From Flavobacteriia bacterium (GTDB lineage: Bacteria > Bacteroidota > Bacteroidia > Flavobacteriales > Flavobacteriaceae), in contig DRQI01000442.1 in assembly GCA_011330545.1 (NCBI GenBank), positions 1 to 5,726 on the forward strand: DNA of 5,726 nucleotides. The letters run 5' to 3'. Positions 1 to 5,726 of this stretch are shown here, in pieces. Within the stretch, counting starts at the first letter, position 1, and the number at the start of each line of letters is the position of its first letter. The notes below the pieces were generated by a model. It did not search any database. It was not told the DNA's origin and was given only the letters and a program-made list of their open reading frames with translations. Made by a program: the position numbers and the translations under genes.

Positions 1-144
1 CCCAAAGGAAATACCCATGATGTTAAAGGCTTCGGAATAGGCTTATATTACACCAAAAAAATTATAGAAAAACACGATGGGACCATACTGTTGGTTGCCA
101 ATGCTAAAAATACCGTTTTTAAAATAACCCTCCCTTATGAGTAA
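1..144 (+). CDS. Sensor histidine kinase, C-terminal end only (5' part outside window)
   Basis: Reading frame 1 is open from the window edge to TAA at 142-144 and gives the last 47 residues of a protein. The segment DVKGFGIGLYYTKKIIEKHDG matches the G2 box and following helix of a HATPase_c (GHKL) ATP-binding domain (GxGxGL, then a helix ending K-I-I-E-x-H-x-G). It then ends in the short closing strand FKITLPYE. This fits the C-terminus of a membrane sensor kinase that autophosphorylates on His and passes the phosphate to the response regulator encoded immediately downstream. The stop codon lies inside the regulator gene (8-bp overlap), so the two are almost certainly co-transcribed and translationally coupled. 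The sensor, transmembrane, HisKA and N-box regions lie outside the window, so the stimulus cannot be inferred. Confidence 0.9.
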   Translation, partial: PKGNTHDVKGFGIGLYYTKKIIEKHDGTILLVANAKNTVFKITLPYE

Positions 145-817
145 ACCTATAAAAGTTGTATTAGCAGAAGATGAGCCCAGTTTGGGCCAAATTGTAAAAG
201 AAAGTTTAGAACTGCGGAATTTTGAAGTGTTCTTAGCTCAAGATGGCGAAGAGGCTTATCAAATTTATCAAGCAGAAAACCCTGATATTTTAGTATTGGA
301 TGTGATGATGCCCAAAAAAGACGGGTTTACACTGGCAACAGAAATACGCCAAGAAAACAACAAGATTCCGATTATTTTTTTAACGGCAAAATCACAAGCC
401 AAAGATGTAGTTGACGGATTTCAGCACGGAGGAAATGACTATTTGAAAAAACCCTTTTCGATGGAGGAATTGATTGTAAGAATACATGCTTTACTCGACA
501 GAATCACAATTAAACACGATATAGAACGCATACCCATAGGCAATTATATATTTAATTATAAGAAACAAGTACTACTTTTTGAAGGCAGTTTGCAACCGTT
601 AACACATAAGGAAACCGAATTACTCTACAGCTTATTACAACATAAGAATAATGTGCTAGACCGTAGTTTTATCTTGAAAAAACTGTGGGGTGATGATGAC
701 TTTTTCAATGCACGGAGTATGGATGTTTTTATTACGAAATTGCGTAAAAAACTAAAAAAAGATTCACAAATTCAAATTATCAATATTAGAGGTTATGGAT
801 ATAAATTGATTTGCTAA
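137..817 (+). CDS. OmpR/PhoB-family response regulator (RprY-like)
   Basis: The product is 226 residues, the normal length for a two-domain OmpR/PhoB regulator. The receiver domain spans about residues 5-120. It has the acidic pocket E11-D12, the phospho-acceptor D55 in LVLDVMMP, the switch residue T83 in FLTAK, and the conserved K105 in KKPFSMEE. The C-terminal winged helix spans about residues 130-226. It has a recognition-helix region around SMDVFITKLRKKL and the wing signature IRGYGYKL. It should act in the cytoplasm as a phosphorylation-controlled DNA-binding regulator. The ATG at 137 overlaps the end of the kinase gene, which supports this start and a kinase-regulator pair. Overall form resembles the RprY-type regulators common in Bacteroidota, but the target genes and signal cannot be read from this sequence. 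The usual GADDY after the switch strand is GGNDY here, a mild change that keeps the second Asp. Confidence 0.95.
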   Translation: MSKPIKVVLAEDEPSLGQIVKESLELRNFEVFLAQDGEEAYQIYQAENPDILVLDVMMPKKDGFTLATEIRQENNKIPIIFLTAKSQAKDVVDGFQHGGNDYLKKPFSMEELIVRIHALLDRITIKHDIERIPIGNYIFNYKKQVLLFEGSLQPLTHKETELLYSLLQHKNNVLDRSFILKKLWGDDDFFNARSMDVFITKLRKKLKKDSQIQIINIRGYGYKLIC

Positions 818-842
818 AATCATCTTTATTGTTGTACTTTGC
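810..842 (+). promoter_or_regulatory. Possible weak promoter before the secreted-protein gene
   Basis: TTTG at 810-813 is followed after 21 bases by TACTTTGC at 835-842. This resembles the Bacteroidota pattern TTTG / TAnnTTTG, but the -7 element is one base short between TA and TTTG. If used, the transcript would start only a few bases before GTG 848, giving a nearly leaderless mRNA. Read-through from the two-component operon is the alternative. Confidence is low. Confidence 0.25.
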
Positions 843-847
843 CTGAG

Positions 848-1669
848 GTGAAAACTATTATTACATATTTAGCATTATTAGTAATCAATTTTTGTTATTC
901 GCAAGATATCGGGCAACTCAACACTTCTGATATCAGCACTGTATTTTTGAGTAGTTTTTCAACGGATGCCGACACGTTTATTGGGGTTGATGATTTTGAG
1001 AACTATTATTATCTGAAAAATAATACACTCTATAAAAAAACATCGCAAAAAACGTATTCGTATACCAATACGCAATTTGGCAAAATTACGTCGGTTGATA
1101 TTACAAACCCGTTAAAAATATTACTTTTTTATCGCGATTTTAATACTTTTTTATTTGTAGACAATCAATTAAATGAGCTTACTTCAGCATTTAATTTTAC
1201 AACAACAGCTTTTGCCAAAAATATTACTTTTGTCAGTGTTTCTTCAAATAATAACCTATGGTTATACAGTCAAGATGATACCGTTTTACAACTTTGGAAC
1301 CATCAAACAAAAAAAATACAATTTACTTCACAACCCCTTTCTTTTTATGCCCACGACTTTAAAGCGGTTGAACAGTTGAGTTCTTATAAAGAATGCTGGT
1401 TGATAGATAAAAACAATCTCCTAAAATTTAATGAATACGGTACTTTTTTAGAAGCTGTAAAAATTGATGGCTATACGCAATTAAAGCCTTTTGAAAATAA
1501 GTATACGTATATTAAAAATAAGCAGTTATTTTATCAAGATACGGTGATACCGCTTTTAACAATTGATAAAACTGAAGTTGCCGTAAAAAATTATTCTGTA
1601 CAAACGAACCGGATTTATATTTTTGACGGAACGAAAATTTTTGTGTTTAAAATCATAAAAAATAAGTAA
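848..1669 (+). CDS. Secreted protein of unknown function, possibly beta-propeller-like
   Basis: I do not recognise a named family with certainty. The reading frame is open from TTG 839, but GTG 848 is the better start. It gives a textbook signal peptide: K2, a hydrophobic stretch at about residues 5-16, and a probable cleavage after Q19 in CYSQ-D. The product is 273 residues. No lipobox is present, because the Cys at 16 follows N-F, so export is probably to the periplasm or beyond by signal peptidase I. The mature part is rich in Tyr, Phe, Asn and Thr. It has recurring short beta-strand units of the kind 'YYYLKNNTLYKK', 'NNLWLYSQDD', 'ECWLIDKNNLLKF' and 'NRIYIFDGTKIFVF', which suggest a beta-propeller or other repeated-strand fold. 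The most distinctive stretch is at residues 80-100 (SVDITNPLKILLFYRDFN). The gene begins 30 bases after the response regulator stop and may be co-transcribed with it. A sensory or envelope role would be guesswork. Confidence 0.75.
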   Translation: MKTIITYLALLVINFCYSQDIGQLNTSDISTVFLSSFSTDADTFIGVDDFENYYYLKNNTLYKKTSQKTYSYTNTQFGKITSVDITNPLKILLFYRDFNTFLFVDNQLNELTSAFNFTTTAFAKNITFVSVSSNNNLWLYSQDDTVLQLWNHQTKKIQFTSQPLSFYAHDFKAVEQLSSYKECWLIDKNNLLKFNEYGTFLEAVKIDGYTQLKPFENKYTYIKNKQLFYQDTVIPLLTIDKTEVAVKNYSVQTNRIYIFDGTKIFVFKIIKNK

Positions 1670-1675
1670 CTTTAG
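1640..1675 (+). promoter_or_regulatory. Probable promoter of the deoxynucleoside kinase gene
   Basis: TTTG at 1640-1643 and TAACTTTA at 1667-1674 (seven of eight positions of TAnnTTTG counting free positions, followed by G) are separated by 23 bases. This is at the long end of the spacing for Bacteroidota primary sigma-factor promoters. The -7 element begins exactly on the stop codon of the upstream gene. A start about six bases later would leave a leader of roughly 25 bases that is almost all A and T, typical of translation starts in this phylum. Confidence 0.45.
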
Positions 1676-1705
1676 GCGCTCTTACTAAAAATAAAAACCA
1701 AAAAA

Positions 1706-2320
1706 ATGCATGTTGCAATAGCTGGAAATATTGGCGCCGGAAAAACTACCTTAACAAAATTATTGGCCAAACATTATAAGTGGAGCCCTCACTATGAATC
1801 TGTTGAAGAAAATCCGTATTTGGATGATTTTTACGGAGAAATGGAACGGTGGTCATTTAATCTTCAAGTATTTTTTTTAAACAGTAGGTTTCGTCAGATA
1901 TTAGAAATTCACGAAAGTGGCAAAAATATCATTCAAGATAGAACCATTTATGAAGATGCTCATATTTTTGCACCGAATTTACACGCGATGGGTTTAATGA
2001 CCAATCGCGATTTTAGTAATTACTCTTCATTGTTTGAATTGATGGAACGGTTGGTATCGCCTCCTGATTTACTCATTTATTTACGCGCCAATATCCAAAC
2101 CTTGGTAGGGCAAATTCACAAACGAGGCAGAGATTATGAAAATTCGATAAGTATCGACTATTTAAGCCGCCTGAACGAACGTTACGAGGCCTGGATTTCT
2201 ACCTATACCAAAGGAAAACTACTAATAATTGATGTTGATAATTTAGACATCGTTGATAATCCTGAGGACTTGGGTTCTATTATTGATAGGATTGATGCTC
2301 AAATACACGGGTTGTTTTAA
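1706..2320 (+). CDS. Deoxynucleoside kinase (dNK / dCK-dGK family)
   Basis: The 204-residue product has the normal length for bacterial deoxynucleoside kinases. Visible motifs are the P-loop GNIGAGKTT at residues 7-15, the substrate-binding E34 in SVEENPYLDDFY (31-43), the DR motif D78-R79 in QDRTIYEDAHIF, and the LID segment KRGRDYE at 139-145. The enzyme transfers the gamma-phosphate of ATP to the 5'-hydroxyl of a salvaged deoxynucleoside in the cytoplasm. Substrate choice (dA, dG or dC) cannot be fixed from these motifs. A purine deoxynucleoside is a reasonable guess from bacterial relatives. The ATG at 1706 sits directly before the P-loop strand after an A-rich leader, with no Shine-Dalgarno sequence. 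It faces hppA tail to tail and shares the terminator at 2434-2471. No key residue is missing. Confidence 0.92.
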   Translation: MHVAIAGNIGAGKTTLTKLLAKHYKWSPHYESVEENPYLDDFYGEMERWSFNLQVFFLNSRFRQILEIHESGKNIIQDRTIYEDAHIFAPNLHAMGLMTNRDFSNYSSLFELMERLVSPPDLLIYLRANIQTLVGQIHKRGRDYENSISIDYLSRLNERYEAWISTYTKGKLLIIDVDNLDIVDNPEDLGSIIDRIDAQIHGLF

Positions 2321-2433
2321 TAACCCTCCTTTGCGTTTCTGATTTAGCATAACTAAAACCTCCCCGCTGTTGGGGCAGCTCATTCATCAAATGGATTTGG
2401 CAACGAATTATCATCAAAAACAAAAATTTTAAA

Positions 2434-2471
2434 CATAAAAAAAGCGGACTTTGCAGTCCGCTTTTTTTATG
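2434..2471. terminator. Bidirectional intrinsic terminator between convergent genes
   Basis: A perfect 17-bp inverted repeat (arms 2434-2450 and 2455-2471) encloses a 4-base loop. The inner 8 bp (AGCGGACT/AGTCCGCT) are GC-rich, and the flanks are runs of 7 A on one side and 7 T on the other, so each strand reads as a hairpin followed by a U-tract. On the minus strand the loop is GCAA, a GNRA tetraloop. It lies 15 bases after the hppA stop and about 114 bases after the kinase stop, so it can end both convergent transcripts. Confidence 0.92.
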
Positions 2472-2485
2472 TTTTCAAAATATGG

Positions 2486-4846
2486 TTATTCTTCGTGATT
2501 AGCAATTAAGGCATCTACGTCATCGCCTTCAACGGTTTCAACGGTTACTTCTTTTTTACCGTTTACTTCTGTTGTAGTGATTACCGTTGCATTTTTTTCG
2601 CCATTTTCTTTTTTTACCAATACTTTCATCGCTTTGGTTTCATTATTGGTTTCATGTACTTCTACAGTAGTAGTAGCACCTTTTTCATTATATGCTGTAA
2701 TGCTATCTGAAGTTAGGGCAATACTCGGTGCAATTACCAATGCTACTATCGACATTAATTTTAGTAATATATTCAATGAAGGCCCTGAGGTGTCTTTAAA
2801 CGGATCTCCTACGGTATCTCCAACTACGGCAGCTTTATGAGAATCTGTTCCTTTACGGCCATCTTCTTCAATCATTTTTTTGGCATTATCCCAAGCACCT
2901 CCGGCATTAGACTGAAAAATAGCCATTAACACCCCACAAGTTGTTACTCCTGCTAATAAGCCTCCTAACATTTCGGCGCCTCCAATAAACCCTACAGCTA
3001 CCGGAACAGCCAATGCTAATAATCCGGGTAACACCATTTCTTTTATTGATGCTTTTGTTGAAATATCAATACACTTTCCATAATCAGCAATTCCATCAGC
3101 TTCGTCAAATATTTTTCTGTCTTCATCACTGGCTTTAGACATATCAGAATCATATTTTCTCATCACTCCTAAAGCGGCTTTTAATTCGGGAATATCTCTA
3201 AACTGGCGACGAACTTCTTCGATCATTGCCATAGCAGCACGGCCAACAGCATTCATAGACAAAGCTGAGAATACAAATGGTAACATTCCACCTACTAATA
3301 ATCCTGCCATAATATCGGGCCTTGATACATCTATAGAGGTTACGTGAGCTGTTTTCATAAAAGCTGCAAACAACGCCAATGCTGTTAATGCAGCAGAAGC
3401 AATGGCAAATCCTTTACCAATAGCGGCAGTAGTATTTCCAACGGCATCTAATTTATCAGTACGTTCTCTTACTTCGCTTGGCAACTCTGCCATTTCAGCA
3501 ATACCACCGGCATTATCACAAATGGGCCCGTAAGCATCCACAGCTAATTGAATTCCGGTATTCGCTAGCATCCCAACAGCAGCAATGGCAATACCATATA
3601 GTCCTGCAAAATGATGTGATACTAAAATAGCAGCTGCGATTAAAAGAATTGGAATAGCTGTTGACATCATACCTACACCTAGTCCTGCAATAATATTAGT
3701 AGCAGCACCTGTTTCTGATTGTTTTACAATTGAGAGTACCGGTTTTTTACCCGTAGCTGTATAATATTCAGTTATCTTACCAACCAACAATCCGGCTACC
3801 AAACCGGCAATGGTGGCCCAAAACACACCCATTGATGTATAGGTAATACCGCCTTCAATCCAAGTTTCAGGTAACATTTCATCAATAATAAAATAGGAGG
3901 CAACCAACATAAATCCTGCTGAACCAAATTCGCCAATATTTAAAGCTGTATGTGGGCTCCCACCATCTCTGACACGTACAAAAAATGTTCCTACGATAGA
4001 CATTACAATTCCTACTGCTGCCAATACCAATGGTAAATAGACTGCTCCTAATCCATCAAAAGCTCCTTGAAATTCAGGTAAAGTGGCATAAACGGCACCT
4101 AATACCATAGTACCAAGTATTGAGCCTACATACGATTCGAATAAATCGGCTCCCATACCGGCAACATCTCCCACATTATCACCTACGTTATCGGCAATGG
4201 TTGCCGGGTTTAACGGATGGTCTTCGGGAATACCTGCTTCAACTTTACCCACTAAATCGGCACCTACATCGGCAGCTTTGGTATAAATACCGCCGCCTAC
4301 ACGTGCAAATAAAGCAATTGAAGAAGCTCCAAGAGAGAATCCTGAAAGTACATTTAATACTTCGCCTATCTCCCATCCTTGTCCGCTATATACCATAAAT
4401 AAGGTACTCAATCCTAAAACCCCTAATCCAACAACTCCTAATCCCATAACAGCACCTCCTGCAAAAGCAACTTCTAAGGCTTTTCCTAGCGATGTTCTCG
4501 CTGCATGTGTAGTTCTCACATTTGCTTTTGTAGCCACTTTCATTCCTATAAAACCTGCCAAAGCAGAACAGATTGCACCTACAATAAAGGATACAGCAAC
4601 CATTCCATTCGAACCGGTTTCTGAAGATCCTTTAAAATACAATAAGACAGCAACCGCGGCAACAAAAACAGCTAATACTCTGTACTCAGCTTTTAAAAAT
4701 GCCATTGCACCTTCAGCAATATTCTTTGCAATTTTTGACATTTTTATATCACCTTCATCCTGTTTGCTGACCCAAGCACTTTTAATAAAAACGAATACAA
4801 GCCCTAGAATACCAAATGCAGGTAAATAATTTACGATAAATTCCAT
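2486..4846 (-). CDS. hppA: Membrane-bound, K+-dependent-type ion-translocating pyrophosphatase
   Basis: This integral membrane pump hydrolyses pyrophosphate on the cytoplasmic side and moves Na+ and/or H+ outward. The product is 786 residues from ATG 4846, with roughly 16 hydrophobic segments. Catalytic motifs are intact: [20 protein letters not shown] (184-203), [12 protein letters not shown] (219-230), [17 protein letters not shown] (436-452) and [20 protein letters not shown] (671-690). The signature GNTTAAIG (470-477) has A474 and G477, where K+-independent pumps carry Lys and Thr, so K+ stimulation is expected. E237 in DLFESY lies at the semi-conserved Glu position seen in Na+-pumping members. 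K+-dependent H+ pumps also exist in flavobacteria, so the ion is left open. The frame is open 27 codons further upstream, but that stretch holds the -7 promoter element, and [13 protein letters not shown] is the family-like N-terminus. The oddity is a hydrophilic tail at about 711-786 after the last membrane helix. Confidence 0.97.
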   Translation of the reverse strand: MEFIVNYLPAFGILGLVFVFIKSAWVSKQDEGDIKMSKIAKNIAEGAMAFLKAEYRVLAVFVAAVAVLLYFKGSSETGSNGMVAVSFIVGAICSALAGFIGMKVATKANVRTTHAARTSLGKALEVAFAGGAVMGLGVVGLGVLGLSTLFMVYSGQGWEIGEVLNVLSGFSLGASSIALFARVGGGIYTKAADVGADLVGKVEAGIPEDHPLNPATIADNVGDNVGDVAGMGADLFESYVGSILGTMVLGAVYATLPEFQGAFDGLGAVYLPLVLAAVGIVMSIVGTFFVRVRDGGSPHTALNIGEFGSAGFMLVASYFIIDEMLPETWIEGGITYTSMGVFWATIAGLVAGLLVGKITEYYTATGKKPVLSIVKQSETGAATNIIAGLGVGMMSTAIPILLIAAAILVSHHFAGLYGIAIAAVGMLANTGIQLAVDAYGPICDNAGGIAEMAELPSEVRERTDKLDAVGNTTAAIGKGFAIASAALTALALFAAFMKTAHVTSIDVSRPDIMAGLLVGGMLPFVFSALSMNAVGRAAMAMIEEVRRQFRDIPELKAALGVMRKYDSDMSKASDEDRKIFDEADGIADYGKCIDISTKASIKEMVLPGLLALAVPVAVGFIGGAEMLGGLLAGVTTCGVLMAIFQSNAGGAWDNAKKMIEEDGRKGTDSHKAAVVGDTVGDPFKDTSGPSLNILLKLMSIVALVIAPSIALTSDSITAYNEKGATTTVEVHETNNETKAMKVLVKKENGEKNATVITTTEVNGKKEVTVETVEGDDVDALIANHEE

Positions 4847-4884
4847 TTTATAATTCTTTGATTTAATTAATTTTTTTAGTTGGG

Positions 4885-4892
4885 CAAAAGTA
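4885..4892 (-). promoter_or_regulatory. hppA promoter, -7 element
   Basis: On the minus strand this reads TACTTTTG, a perfect match to the Bacteroidota -7 consensus TAnnTTTG, followed by CCC. It ends 38 bases before the ATG at 4846. A start about six bases downstream would give an AT-rich leader of about 30 bases. The -33 region shows only a T-run (GTTTTTTTT, 4909-4917) and no clear TTG at the usual distance. Confidence 0.6.
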
Positions 4893-4908
4893 GTAAAATA
4901 AGGCAGAT

Positions 4909-4986
4909 AAAAAAAACGGCTATCCAATTTAATAACAGTTTAATTATTACGCAGTTAATTTGTCAATTAAGGCAAATAACCGTTTT
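4909..4986 (-). terminator. Possible branched terminator or structured 3' element after ppa
   Basis: On the minus strand, AAAACGGTTAT (4986-4976) can pair with ATAGCCGTTTT (4923-4913) over 11 bp with one G-U pair, and four more U follow (4912-4909). The 52-base interior holds two small AT hairpins: 4955-4970 (6 bp, 4-base loop) and 4930-4949 (6 bp, 8-base loop). Together they would form a three-way junction. It lies 40 bases past the ppa stop and just upstream of the hppA -7 element. AT-rich DNA produces such palindromes easily, so this is a candidate rather than a firm call. Confidence 0.35.
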
Positions 4987-5026
4987 GGTTTACAGCTTTG
5001 GAAAAAGAATATTTTAACTGTAGCTA

Positions 5027-5554
5027 CTAGATGGTAAAAGTCCTTTTTTTCTTATGCTCGCTCGTTTCATACCTTTCGGTACATTTATTAAGTATACTAT
5101 AGGCTTCATTGACATCTCCCCAACCGCCAACATCAACTTTTTTCTTTTCCAGGTCTTTATAGACCTGAAAAAAATGTTCTATTTCTTTTACCTGATGTGG
5201 GTTGATATCTGAAATATCATTTAATTGATTCCATATAGGATCTGATACCGGTACACATATTAATTTTTCATCGGGGCCTTTTTCATCGGTCATGTGAAAT
5301 ACGCCTATGGCTTTTACTTCCATTACACACATAGGAAATGTAGGTTCGGTACCCAAGACTAAAATGTCTAAGGGGTCTTTATCTAATGCCAAGGTTTCAG
5401 GGATAAATCCATAATCACCGGGGTACATCATCGAAGAGAATAGCATTCTGTCAAACCGTATTTTATTCAATACAAAATCATATTCATATTTGTTTCTGCT
5501 TCCTTTAGGTATCTCTATCAATACATCAAAGGTTTCTTTTACTTTTATAGTCAT
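5027..5554 (-). CDS. ppa: Soluble family I inorganic pyrophosphatase
   Basis: This cytoplasmic enzyme hydrolyses pyrophosphate to two phosphates and so pulls forward biosynthetic reactions that release PPi. The 175-residue length is normal for bacterial family I enzymes. By alignment from memory to E. coli Ppa, every active-site residue is present: E14, K22, E24, R36, Y44, Y48, the D58/D60/D63 triad in LDKDPLD (the PROSITE-type signature), D90, D95, K97, and Y132-K133 in YKDLEK. The start ATG at 5554 follows an A-rich leader without a Shine-Dalgarno box, and the N-terminus MTIKVKETFDVLIEIPKGS aligns naturally with the family. It lies downstream of a tRNA-Leu gene that has its own terminator, and upstream of hppA on the same strand, so two unrelated pyrophosphatase types sit side by side. 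The 180-bp gap and a separate promoter before hppA suggest at least partly independent expression. Confidence 0.97.
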   Translation of the reverse strand: MTIKVKETFDVLIEIPKGSRNKYEYDFVLNKIRFDRMLFSSMMYPGDYGFIPETLALDKDPLDILVLGTEPTFPMCVMEVKAIGVFHMTDEKGPDEKLICVPVSDPIWNQLNDISDINPHQVKEIEHFFQVYKDLEKKKVDVGGWGDVNEAYSILNKCTERYETSEHKKKRTFTI

Positions 5555-5575
5555 TTTTTAGTAATTAATTTATTG

Positions 5576-5583
5576 CGAAAGTA
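5576..5583 (-). promoter_or_regulatory. Probable ppa promoter, -7 element
   Basis: On the minus strand this is TACTTTCG, one mismatch from TAnnTTTG. It lies 21 bases before the ppa ATG, with an A/T-only region in between. A -33 TTG is present only at 13 bases (5597-5599), which is too close, so the upstream element is not convincing. The close likeness to the hppA site (TACTTTTG) supports the call. Confidence 0.45.
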
Positions 5584-5633
5584 GTAAATAACATAGCAAT
5601 AACGTCTAGTATTTATATTTATTAGTTCTTTAT

Positions 5634-5660
5634 AAAAAAACCTCAACATCACTGTTGAGG
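5634..5660 (-). terminator. Intrinsic terminator after tRNA-Leu
   Basis: Arms 5641-5648 and 5653-5660 form a perfect 8-bp hairpin. On the minus strand the loop is GTGA, another GNRA tetraloop, and seven T follow directly (5640-5634). The hairpin begins six bases beyond the tRNA 3' end, so it should end the tRNA transcript before the ppa promoter. Confidence 0.85.
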
Positions 5661-5666
5661 CTTTTG

Positions 5667-5726
5667 TACCTTGGGTGGGAATCGAACCCACACTCCGTTG
5701 CCAGAACTGGATTTTGAATCCAGCGC
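5667..5726 (-). tRNA. tRNA-Leu (anticodon CAA), 5' part outside window
   Basis: Read on the minus strand, the visible 60 bases hold a complete anticodon arm: stem CTGGA/TCCAG at 5723-5707, loop TTCAAAA, anticodon CAA at 5716-5714. A long variable arm of about 15 bases (TTCTG-GCAA-CGGAG) marks a class II tRNA. The T arm follows (GTGGG, TTCGATT, CCCAC), then the 3' acceptor strand CCAAGGT and discriminator A at 5667. Anticodon CAA plus a long variable arm gives leucine, reading UUG. The genomic sequence after the discriminator is CAAA, so CCA is not encoded and must be added by the nucleotidyltransferase. The D arm and 5' acceptor strand are beyond the window edge. Confidence 0.93.

Noticed and set aside
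839..847. TTG 839 as the start of the secreted protein
   Set aside because: It adds M-P-E before the Lys of the signal peptide and overlaps the promoter-like TACTTTGC. GTG 848 gives a standard M-K-hydrophobic beginning.
848..910. Lipoprotein signal in the secreted protein
   Set aside because: The only Cys near the cleavage region (residue 16) is preceded by I-N-F, which does not fit a lipobox. Signal peptidase I cleavage after YSQ is more likely.
1173..1379. 68-codon open frame on the + strand
   Set aside because: It lies wholly inside the secreted-protein gene in another frame. Its Leu- and Gln-rich composition is an out-of-frame artefact and no leader is seen.
2243..2350. 35-codon minus-strand frame preceded by GGGGAGGTTTT
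   Set aside because: A Shine-Dalgarno-like GGAGG is present, but other genes here do not use one. Most of the frame is antisense to the deoxynucleoside kinase and the peptide is unremarkable.
2577..2840. 87-codon open frame on the + strand
   Set aside because: It is antisense to the 3' end of hppA, whose reading frame is well supported. It has no recognisable features.
4120..4398. 92-codon open frame on the + strand
   Set aside because: It is antisense to conserved catalytic motifs of hppA. Its His-, Arg- and Leu-rich composition is typical of a shadow frame.
4847..4927. 27-codon N-terminal extension of hppA from an ATG at 4927
   Set aside because: The stretch contains the perfect -7 element TACTTTTG (4885-4892), does not resemble the family N-terminus, and would place the promoter inside the gene. 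ATG 4846 gives the expected beginning.
1..5726. Mobile element, CRISPR, defence or other novel system
   Set aside because: No direct-repeat array, transposase, integrase, terminal inverted repeats or phage-like genes are visible. All genes except the secreted unknown are common housekeeping or regulatory families, with similar base composition throughout.

Overview
The window looks like an ordinary chromosomal segment of a member of the Bacteroidota, most likely the Flavobacteriaceae. The DNA is AT-rich. Start codons sit behind A-rich leaders rather than Shine-Dalgarno boxes. Promoter-like sites follow the TAnnTTTG (-7) pattern of this phylum. The response regulator resembles the RprY type, and the secreted protein has the typical flavobacterial signal-peptide ending 'YSQ'.

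Left half (1-2320, + strand): the last 47 codons of a sensor histidine kinase overlap by 8 bp an OmpR/PhoB-family response regulator. Thirty bases further on lies a secreted protein of unknown function, possibly beta-propeller-like, probably translated from GTG 848. A promoter-like site spans its stop codon and precedes a deoxynucleoside kinase gene (1706-2320).

Centre (2321-2485): this is a convergent junction. A perfect 17-bp inverted repeat with A/T flanks (2434-2471) can terminate transcription from both sides.

Right half (2486-5726, - strand), in transcription order: a tRNA-Leu(CAA) cut by the window edge, its intrinsic terminator, a soluble family I inorganic pyrophosphatase (ppa), a 180-bp spacer with a possible branched terminator and a promoter, and a membrane-bound ion-pumping pyrophosphatase (hppA) with a hydrophilic C-terminal tail of about 76 residues. 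The two pyrophosphatases act on the same substrate. The soluble enzyme releases the energy of PPi as heat, while the membrane enzyme conserves it as an ion gradient. The deoxynucleoside kinase belongs to nucleotide salvage and has no obvious functional tie to them beyond nucleotide chemistry.

I found no mobile element, CRISPR array, phage gene or defence system. The points most worth a second look are the tail on the membrane pyrophosphatase, the structured ppa-hppA spacer, the K+-dependence and ion-selectivity residues of the pump, and the secreted protein next to the two-component system with its nearly leaderless GTG start.
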